Origin: M3007 sp046299435
Lineage (GTDB): Bacteria > Bacteroidota > Bacteroidia > Chitinophagales > Saprospiraceae
NCBI GenBank assembly: GCA_046299435.1
Contig: JBKBIC010000179.1
Coordinates: forward strand, 1-9,977
Reading direction: 5' to 3'
Length of the DNA stretch: 9,977 bases
This document shows, in pieces, positions 1 to 5,539 of the stretch (the first letter of the stretch is position 1; every line of letters starts with the position of its first letter). The notes beneath the pieces are model-generated. The model made no database searches. It was not told the DNA's origin and worked only from the letters and a program-made list of their open reading frames with translations. Both the position numbers and the translations under genes were made by a program.

Positions 1-1752
1 CACCGGGTACATATTGTGCGTCGGCTCGTACCAGGGCGAGCGGCGGTACACCCAATCCAGTTGGGCCTGCGCGTCTTGGGCAAAAGCCGCGTCGGATTTT
101 TGCTTGGCCTCCAATTCGGCCCGCACGGCAGGGTTTTCGCGCAAGAAATCGGCGGCCAAATCCTCGAACACATACGCCGAGAAATACTCCTTTGCCATCA
201 AAATCGGGTCGAAGAAATTCCACGCAAACCACGAATCCGGAGCCTGCGGCTCCAAAGTTTCCATGATGTAACGGTCGGCATTTTGCCCGGTTCGGATGCG
301 ATAATCGCCTTTGTGGAAGGTACGCTGCATCGTTTTTACCTCAACTTTCACCGAATGGTGGAAAAAATGCCCCTCCCACGCCGCACGGTTTTTGTACTCC
401 CGGATGAAATAAGTCTCCACTTCGAGGGTCTCGTCTTCGGTCAGGCGTTCCATTTCCACGCCGTTCAGTTCGAGCCGGGCGATGACGTGTTCCCAAGCTT
501 GGGGCACGATGTAAGCCGCTGGTTTTGAGACAGTTGTTTCGGGCTTGAAATAATTGAAATACGGAATTGTGCGCTCGTAAGGCTCCGAACGGTCGTACCA
601 AAGCCGGGGCAGGCCGGAGACTTCCGACGGTTTATACTTGGCTGCGAAACCCTTGAAAATCAAGGAGTCGCGGCGCGTCGGGTCAATGCTCCAATCCAGC
701 GTGTGCTCGGTTTTCGAGCGCGTTTTTTCAAAAGCCGCTGCCCGCGCCGTGCCGATTTCGGCGGCGTGTTCGCCTACGAACTGGATGACCGTCTCCATGA
801 AAGCCCGTGTGCTGTGGACGCGGTCGGCGAAGGGTTTGAGCATGTGCGTTTCGGGCATGAACCCGATGGTGTTCCACATCGCGGCGTAGCCCGTCGAGTA
901 GCGGCCATAGTCGCAGAATCCCGCGATGCCGCCGTCGGGCTTGCCTTCCGCGTCGAAACCGTCCACGTAGGGTATCATTTCCCAGCCGCGCCGCTTCATG
1001 TCCGAGTACAAAAACGGCAGCATCGTCTCTTGCAAAAACTGGCCGAGCGGGGCCTCCAACTTGTTGTGCTGCGTGGCGATGAGCGTCATAACATACTGGT
1101 AATCAGCCCCGTTGCTCGTGTGGTTGTCCACGAAAACATCGGGCGACCACCGCTGGAAAATCTGGTTGAACGTGCGGGCGTTGCGCGAATCGCATTTCAC
1201 GAAATCGCGGTTGAGGTCGTAGTTGCGGGCGTTGCCGCGGAAGCCGTAAGCCTCCGGGCCGTCTTGGTTGGCGCGGCTGTGGCTGCCGCGGTTCAGGCAG
1301 CCGTCCACGTTGTAAACCGGGATGACGACGAGCACGGTTTTTTCGAGCGCGGCGCGGTGCTCGCCTTTTTCCAAGATGTCGCGCAGGAGCATGACCGTCG
1401 CGTCAATGCCTTCGGGTTCGCCGGGGTGTATCCCGTTGTTAATCAACAAAATACGCCGCCCCGACTGCCGGATTTTTTCGGGCGAAAACTCCCCGTCGAG
1501 GCTCAATACGGCGACGTGCAGCGGCTCGCCGCTGTCGGTGCTGCCTGCTTTTGAAAGTTGGAAAACGCCGGGATGGGCGGCGGCCATGCGTTCGTAGCAA
1601 GCGATGGCTTCGGCGTAGGTGAGCGTTTGGTTGGGGTTTTTCTCGAAGGGAATGGTGAACGTGGCCATGTTTTTTTGTGAAAAAGGTTGGGTGCGCCGCG
1701 AGCAAGCGGCGGCGAAAATTAGGACGAGCACAAGCGCAGGGAGTGCCTTCAT
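1..1752 (-). CDS. M14-family zinc carboxypeptidase-like lipoprotein, 3' end cut by window edge
   Basis: Translating the minus strand from the ATG at 1752 gives 584 uninterrupted codons running off the left edge. Residues 1-18 form a lipoprotein-type signal (hydrophobic LPALVLVLIF, then AAAC with Cys18), so the protein is probably exported and lipid-anchored. The M14 metallocarboxypeptidase layout is visible: HPGE at 109-112 (zinc ligands His109 and Glu112), NYDLNRDF around 177-184, DNHTSNG at 209-215 (third zinc ligand His211), and Glu301 in the PETHML segment as candidate catalytic glutamate. Family knowledge predicts removal of C-terminal amino acids from peptides, but substrate and specificity cannot be read here. 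A further region of about 250 residues follows the catalytic domain. The last residues seen (SPWYEPTHNMYPV) look like the family's C-terminus, so probably only a few codons are missing. Initiation at 1752 is supported by the signal peptide placement. The family call is solid; the exact activity is inferred. Confidence 0.85.
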   Translation of the reverse strand, partial: MKALPALVLVLIFAAACSRRTQPFSQKNMATFTIPFEKNPNQTLTYAEAIACYERMAAAHPGVFQLSKAGSTDSGEPLHVAVLSLDGEFSPEKIRQSGRRILLINNGIHPGEPEGIDATVMLLRDILEKGEHRAALEKTVLVVIPVYNVDGCLNRGSHSRANQDGPEAYGFRGNARNYDLNRDFVKCDSRNARTFNQIFQRWSPDVFVDNHTSNGADYQYVMTLIATQHNKLEAPLGQFLQETMLPFLYSDMKRRGWEMIPYVDGFDAEGKPDGGIAGFCDYGRYSTGYAAMWNTIGFMPETHMLKPFADRVHSTRAFMETVIQFVGEHAAEIGTARAAAFEKTRSKTEHTLDWSIDPTRRDSLIFKGFAAKYKPSEVSGLPRLWYDRSEPYERTIPYFNYFKPETTVSKPAAYIVPQAWEHVIARLELNGVEMERLTEDETLEVETYFIREYKNRAAWEGHFFHHSVKVEVKTMQRTFHKGDYRIRTGQNADRYIMETLEPQAPDSWFAWNFFDPILMAKEYFSAYVFEDLAADFLRENPAVRAELEAKQKSDAAFAQDAQAQLDWVYRRSPWYEPTHNMYPV

Positions 1753-1756
1753 GGGC

Positions 1757-1789
1757 GAAAGGTAACGCGCCTTTGTGGCTCGCTCCCAA
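1757..1789 (-). promoter_or_regulatory. Candidate Bacteroidota promoter for the M14 peptidase gene
   Basis: On the minus strand, TACCTTTC (1764-1757) matches the Bacteroidota -7 consensus TAnnTTTG at all but the last base. A TTG lies at 1789-1787, 22 bases upstream, within the usual spacing for the -33 element. The -7 box ends only 4 bases before the ATG at 1752, so transcription would begin at or very near the start codon, giving a leaderless or nearly leaderless mRNA. No Shine-Dalgarno sequence is visible, which fits. The call rests on consensus matching by eye. Confidence 0.4.
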
Positions 1790-1861
1790 CCGCCTGCGGG
1801 CTGTCTTTGGGCACGAAGTAGCACACGGCCAACAGACCCTCGGTTGCGGGGCCGCCGAATG

Positions 1862-1947
1862 GACAAAACAAAAAGGGCGGGTTTGCACGCGCTTTCAATC
1901 CTTTGGGAAAAGAAAAACCCGTGCAAACCCGCCTTTTTTGTTTTGTC
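1862..1947 (-). terminator. Long-armed hairpin, probable bidirectional terminator after gcvT
   Basis: Bases 1862-1889 and 1920-1947 are inverted repeats with 27 of 28 positions complementary; the single exception (1875/1934) can form a G-U pair. The core GGCGGGTTTGCACG is GC-rich and is flanked on the outside by A-rich then T-rich arms, so either strand ends in a U-rich run after the GC stem. It starts 26 bases past the gcvT stop and is read in the direction of gcvT. The 30-base loop is much longer than in a classical intrinsic terminator. The rest of the 1753-1973 spacer shows no coding potential, only the peptidase promoter candidate at its left end. Confidence 0.7.
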
Positions 1948-1973
1948 AGCGTCCAAATCATGGACGGTGCGCC

Positions 1974-3098
1974 TCACACGCCCGGCTCCACGAATGGCAC
2001 TTTTGTCACCGTCGCTTCCAGTTTTTTAGAGCCGACGACGATGAAAATCTTGGTGCCCGCTTCTGCGAATTTTGCCTTCACATAGCCCATGCCGATGGGT
2101 TTGTCGAGCGTCGGGGAGTGCGTGCCCGACGTGACCGCGCCGATGACCGCGCCGCGTTTGCTTTCGATGACGTAGTCGTGGCGCGGGACGCGCTTTTCAT
2201 CGAGCACGAAGCCCACGAGTTTGCGTTTCACGCCGTCGGCTTTCTGCTTTTTGAATTTTTCGATGCTTGGGAAATCCGTGCCTTTCGCCAGTTTGGTTAT
2301 CCAGCCGAGGCCGGCTTCGAGCGGCGAGGTGGTGTCGTTGATGTCGTTGCCGTATAGGCAATAGCCCATTTCGAGGCGGAGCGTGTCGCGGGCACCGAGT
2401 CCGGCGGGTTTGATGCCGAATTTGGCCCCGGCCTTGAACACCTTGTCCCAGATTTTCACGATGTCGCGGTTTTTGGCGTAAATCTCGAAGCCGCCGCTGC
2501 CCGTGTACCCGGTGGCCGACACGATGACGTTGTTGCAGCCCGCGAAACGCCCGCGCCGGAACGAGTAATATTTCATGCTTTTCAGGTCAATATCGGTCAG
2601 TTTGGCGAGTGCTTCGGCTGTTTTCGGGCCTTGCACGGCGATGAGGCCGGTTTTGGAGGAGATGTTTTGCATCTTCACCTCGAAGCCTTTGGAGAGGCGT
2701 TTGAGCCAACGCCAGTCCTTCGTTTCGTTGGAGGCATTGACGACGAGCATGAACGACTGTTCGCCTTCGACGGTCATTTCGGGTGTGTCGTCCAAGCGAT
2801 AGACGAGCAAATCGTCCACGATGCCGCCTTTTTTGTTGGGCAGGCAGGAGTATTGCACGTCGCCGGGCTTCAACTTGGACACATCGTTTGAGGTCGCGCT
2901 TTGCAGGAAGGCCAGCGCGTCCTTGCCCCGCACGATGAACTCGCCCATGTGGCTGACATCAAAAACGCCGACTGCCGTCCGCACGGTGTGATGCTCGTCG
3001 GTCAGCGAGGAATACGAAATGGGCATATTGTAGCCCGCGAATTCGGCCATTTTCGCGCCGAGCGCGATGTGTTTTTCGGTGAGCGGCGTATTTTTCAT
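1974..3098 (-). CDS. gcvT: Aminomethyltransferase, glycine cleavage system T protein
   Basis: A 374-residue protein, the usual length for GcvT. It transfers the aminomethyl carbon from the lipoyl arm of protein H to tetrahydrofolate, releasing ammonia and forming 5,10-methylene-THF, in the cytoplasm. Family landmarks are in order: TPLTEKHIALGAKMAEFAGY near the N-terminus, VGVFDVSHMGEF at about 43-54, GGIVDDLLVY at 91-100 with Asp96 corresponding to the conserved catalytic aspartate, GARDTLRLEMGYCLYGNDI, and SPLEAGLGWITKL. The N-terminal part corresponds to the folate-binding GCV_T domain and the last 100 or so residues to the GCV_T C-terminal barrel. The frame is open to an ATG at 3155, but the 19 extra residues do not look like GcvT; the ATG at 3098 puts the conserved start in place. 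No Shine-Dalgarno is visible. The gcvP, gcvH and lpd genes are not in the window, which is common in Bacteroidota. A hairpin terminator follows the stop. Confidence 0.96.
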   Translation of the reverse strand: MKNTPLTEKHIALGAKMAEFAGYNMPISYSSLTDEHHTVRTAVGVFDVSHMGEFIVRGKDALAFLQSATSNDVSKLKPGDVQYSCLPNKKGGIVDDLLVYRLDDTPEMTVEGEQSFMLVVNASNETKDWRWLKRLSKGFEVKMQNISSKTGLIAVQGPKTAEALAKLTDIDLKSMKYYSFRRGRFAGCNNVIVSATGYTGSGGFEIYAKNRDIVKIWDKVFKAGAKFGIKPAGLGARDTLRLEMGYCLYGNDINDTTSPLEAGLGWITKLAKGTDFPSIEKFKKQKADGVKRKLVGFVLDEKRVPRHDYVIESKRGAVIGAVTSGTHSPTLDKPIGMGYVKAKFAEAGTKIFIVVGSKKLEATVTKVPFVEPGV

Positions 3099-3237
3099 TG
3101 AGCAGATATTGGTGAAGGAAATGAGCGGGTGTGCCGTCTGGCAATCCGGCGGCAAAGAAAAGATGTTCCGGCGGCAATTCGGCTGAAAGCCCGCGCCACC
3201 TGCGAAAACGCCCTGTTTGAGGAGGTTTTTTGCGCTG

Positions 3238-3756
3238 CTATTGGCCGATTACGCCGTCGGCGAGCATTTTCTTGACCACGTCGCGTGCCATCCGCCCGCC
3301 GCCGGCGATGTCCACAGAGCCTCTCACGGAGGCCGATGCCTTCCAGACGTGCTCGCCTTTTTCCGGCAGCACCATGTCAAATTCGATGTTGAGCTCCGAT
3401 ACCGACGACATTCCCCAGCCCTGACTCGTCACCACGCCGCCCGTGAACTTGACGAGCACGACACAGTCGGGGGCCGTTTCGGAGGCAAATTTTTGCAGGT
3501 CGGCCTCCGGGTCGAGGGACACTTCGGGCATTTTGTAAAAACTGGGTTTCACGCGGTGCGGGGCCAGTTGTTTGCCCAGCTCGGTGGTCATACTCCGGTA
3601 AAACTCGGCGGTGCGGCTGTCCGGCTTGTACACGAAAAGCGGCTTCTGGATTTTTTGCGTGAACTCTTGGGCCTTGACCGATTTGATTTTGGAGGTGACG
3701 CAGGCTTGCAGGCCCACGAGCAAAAACAGGATAGAAAGATGTGGTAGGTGGCGCAT
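3238..3756 (-). CDS. Small lipoprotein of unknown function
   Basis: A 172-residue protein starting MRHLPHLSILFLLVGLQAC. The hydrophobic stretch followed by the lipobox LQAC (Cys19) is a clear lipoprotein signal, so the mature protein is probably anchored in the inner or outer membrane. I do not recognise the family. The mature part is a mixed, soluble-looking domain with no further membrane segment. Its second half (VVLVKFTGGVV, a Ser/Gly-rich stretch, then ELNIEFDMVLPEKGEHVWKA) reads as alternating beta strands, and the end (GGGRMARDVVKKMLADGVI) as a final helix. The frame extends to an ATG at 3774, but starting at 3756 puts the charged n-region directly before the hydrophobic core. It lies 30 bases downstream of the radical SAM gene on the same strand, so the two are probably co-transcribed. 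The 139 bases to gcvT hold no gene and no convincing terminator. Lipoprotein call firm, role unknown. Confidence 0.85.
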   Translation of the reverse strand: MRHLPHLSILFLLVGLQACVTSKIKSVKAQEFTQKIQKPLFVYKPDSRTAEFYRSMTTELGKQLAPHRVKPSFYKMPEVSLDPEADLQKFASETAPDCVVLVKFTGGVVTSQGWGMSSVSELNIEFDMVLPEKGEHVWKASASVRGSVDIAGGGRMARDVVKKMLADGVIGQ

Positions 3757-3786
3757 AATCAATGTTTGTTGCAAAAGAACACACCC

Positions 3787-5211
3787 TCACGACAACTGCT
3801 GCTGCGGCAGCAGCCTTTCTGCCAAAAACTTCTCCACCGGCCACTCGAAAAAATCGAACCGCATCCGCTGCCGGGCCAGCCATTGCACGGGCGCGGTCAG
3901 CCACGAAGCCCGCCGGAACGCCGCCTTGTTGTAAAACTTGAACCGCTCCACCAGCCGGAACCGTTCCGCGCTCACCCAGGGGCCGCTGGAACCGCCGACG
4001 TAGTCGAAATCCGCCCACTCGTCGAGCGTTTGCGGCAACACATATCCCTGACTTACAACCTCTTGCGTGATGGCCGAGCCGGGGTAAGGCTTGAAGTAGA
4101 ATATCGGCGTGGTGAAGCCCGGCGACATGGCCCGCAGCCGTTTGGCCATGTCCAACGAAGCCCGGAAACTCGCCTCCGACTCGCCCGGAAAACCCACGAT
4201 GAACGGGAAAATGACCTCGATGCCCAGCCGTCGGCACTGCTCCGCGACGTGCCAGACCTGCTCCATTTTGATGTCCTTTTTCAGCCAATCCATCATCTCC
4301 TGCGAGCCACTTTCCACGCCCACCAGCACCCGCCGCAAGCCGCTGCGCTTGACCAACGCAAACTCCTCGTCGGTCAGCCGGAACCCCTGGTCGGCCCGCA
4401 TCGTGCCCGCCCAAGTGATGTTCAAATCGCGGCGCAGAAACTCCTCCGCCACGCCCACCACGCGGCTGCGTTTGGTGAAAAAAGTCTCGTCCTGAAAATT
4501 CACGTCCGTGAAGCCGAACTTCCGGTGCCAATGCGCGAACTCCTCGCCCAAGCGGTCGGGTTCGATGGCCGTCCATTTGCGGTTAAACACCTGAGGGTCA
4601 GCGCAAAACGTGCAGCGGAAACGACAACCCGTGCTGCTGATGTAGTCTAATTGGCGGCGTTTTTTTGCCCGGAAATACGGCTCGGCATCAATCAAGTCGT
4701 AGTTGACCTGCGGCAAAAAATTCATGTCCGTCAGCGCACGGGCGGGGTTTTGGCGGATGCCGCCGCTGCCCGTTTTTTCCCGAAAACAGATGCCCGCCAC
4801 GCCGTCGAGCGGTGCGCCGATGCCGAAATGCTCCACCAATTCGCGGAAAGTTTCCTCGCCCTGCCCCTGCACGGTCACGTCCACCGACGGTTCCTGCTCC
4901 AAAATCTCGCGGCCAAACAGCGACGGGTGCCAGCCGCCCCACACGATGGGCAGCGACGGGCAAGCCGCCCGCACCTTTCGCGTGGCCGCCAGCGCATCGC
5001 GGAGCGGTCGGCCCGTGAGCACCGTCACGCCCATGCACACGGCTTCGCGGGCGATTTCGACGGCCTTCGCGTGGGCGTTCGGCTCCACGCGGGCATCCAC
5101 GATGACCACCTCGTATCGCGCCGGGTCGAGCGCGGAACCGATGGCCAGCAGCGCGAGCGGCATATCGTAAAACACCGCTTCGGGGTTGTAAAGGAGGATT
5201 TTTTGTCTCAT
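3787..5211 (-). CDS. B12-binding-domain radical SAM protein
   Basis: A 474-residue protein with two recognisable parts. Residues 1-135 resemble the cobalamin-binding Rossmann domain found at the N-terminus of class B radical SAM enzymes: YNPEAVFYDMPLALLAIGSAL at the start, WGGWHPSLFG at 91-100, and DVTVQGQGEETF at 111-122. Residues from about 185 to 400 are a radical SAM barrel with the CxxxCxxC cluster motif at Cys196, Cys200 and Cys203 (GCRFRCTFC), plus VGVESGSQEMMDWLKK and the IVGFPGE loop. Such enzymes bind a 4Fe-4S cluster and S-adenosylmethionine, often with cobalamin, and perform radical methylations or ring chemistry. The substrate cannot be told from this window. The B12 His motif DxHxxG is not seen, as in many relatives. 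The frame is open back to 5358, but the family start is the ATG at 5211 (MRQKILLYNP); the extra 49 residues are basic and low in complexity. It is the first gene of a probable operon with the downstream lipoprotein. Confidence 0.92.
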   Translation of the reverse strand: MRQKILLYNPEAVFYDMPLALLAIGSALDPARYEVVIVDARVEPNAHAKAVEIAREAVCMGVTVLTGRPLRDALAATRKVRAACPSLPIVWGGWHPSLFGREILEQEPSVDVTVQGQGEETFRELVEHFGIGAPLDGVAGICFREKTGSGGIRQNPARALTDMNFLPQVNYDLIDAEPYFRAKKRRQLDYISSTGCRFRCTFCADPQVFNRKWTAIEPDRLGEEFAHWHRKFGFTDVNFQDETFFTKRSRVVGVAEEFLRRDLNITWAGTMRADQGFRLTDEEFALVKRSGLRRVLVGVESGSQEMMDWLKKDIKMEQVWHVAEQCRRLGIEVIFPFIVGFPGESEASFRASLDMAKRLRAMSPGFTTPIFYFKPYPGSAITQEVVSQGYVLPQTLDEWADFDYVGGSSGPWVSAERFRLVERFKFYNKAAFRRASWLTAPVQWLARQRMRFDFFEWPVEKFLAERLLPQQQLS

Positions 5212-5383
5212 ACCGTGATTTTCGCGTGTGAAAGTAGCGAGCCGCCCGCACTTGCCGCCGCCGCAATCCCGCCGATTGCCCGAAACCGCATTTTTTGCCC
5301 GCGAACCATCCGCCGCCGCGACCGGGCTGGCTATCATTGCGGCTCGTTTGAAAAACAATTGGAACGCGGGTTAAAAGGATTTG

Positions 5384-5405
5384 GGGGATTTTCCCCGATT
5401 TTTTT
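5384..5405 (+). terminator. Small GC hairpin followed by seven T, weak terminator candidate
   Basis: GGGGA (5384-5388) pairs with TCCCC (5392-5396) around a three-base loop and is followed after GA by seven T (5399-5405). This has the shape of an intrinsic terminator on the plus strand, but no plus-strand gene lies to its left. It could shield the helicase region from antisense transcription across the radical SAM gene, or be chance. Confidence 0.3.
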
Positions 5406-5458
5406 CCCAGACACACAAATTACAAAAATACGTATAAAAACGCCCAAACCCGTGAAAA

Positions 5459-5531
5459 CGCGTTCCAAAACAGCCCAACNNNNNNNNNNCGCGGCCCAAT
5501 CCGTTTCATCCGCGTTCCAATCCTGCCCAAC
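5459..5531 (+). repeat. Degenerate 21-bp tandem repeat array interrupted by the assembly gap
   Basis: Three 21-base units can be aligned: 5459-5479, 5490-5510 and 5511-5531. Units one and three share 18 of 21 bases (CGCGTTCCAA, a variable middle, then GCCCAAC). Units two and three share 14 of 21. The ten N lie exactly between unit one and unit two. The array ends 8 bases before the helicase ATG, so it forms the immediate upstream leader of that gene. Confidence 0.55.
5480..5489. other. Assembly gap (ten N)
   Basis: Ten consecutive undetermined bases. A run of exactly ten is likely a placeholder, so the true length is unknown and spacing across it should not be trusted. The helicase reading frame is open from its ATG back to the gap, so an upstream start inside the missing sequence cannot be excluded. 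Confidence 0.98.
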
Positions 5532-5539
5532 ATTCTCCC

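Larger units (their letters stand above)
5212..5539. other. Divergent intergenic region between the radical SAM and helicase genes
   Basis: These 328 bases hold no supportable gene. Reading right to left for the radical SAM gene, there are two promoter-like boxes: TATTTTTG at 5430-5423, an exact TAnnTTTG match but 211 bases from the ATG and without a well-spaced TTG, and TACTTTCA at 5236-5229, a weak match 17 bases before the ATG. Which one is used cannot be decided. A GC hairpin with a T run lies at 5384-5405. The right part, from 5459, is a degenerate tandem repeat interrupted by the assembly gap. No promoter for the helicase is evident on the plus strand; it may lie in the missing bases. 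Confidence 0.6.

Noticed and set aside
703..1554. Long plus-strand open frame of 283 codons opposite the peptidase gene
   Set aside because: It is antisense to a gene with clear M14 motifs and its product has no recognisable family; open antisense frames are expected in GC-rich coding DNA.
3099..3155. Upstream start for GcvT at 3155
   Set aside because: The 19 extra residues do not resemble a GcvT N-terminus, which begins correctly at 3098.
3377..4576. Minus-strand open frame of 399 codons overlapping the radical SAM and lipoprotein genes in another frame
   Set aside because: Its product is Gly/Arg-rich and without motifs, while the other frame encodes the radical SAM cluster motif and the lipobox.
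5212..5358. Upstream start for the radical SAM protein at 5358
   Set aside because: The added 49 residues are basic and low in complexity, and the typical family N-terminus begins at the ATG at 5211.
5459..5531. CRISPR array
   Set aside because: The 21-base units are directly adjacent or separated only by the gap, are degenerate, and have no unique spacers.
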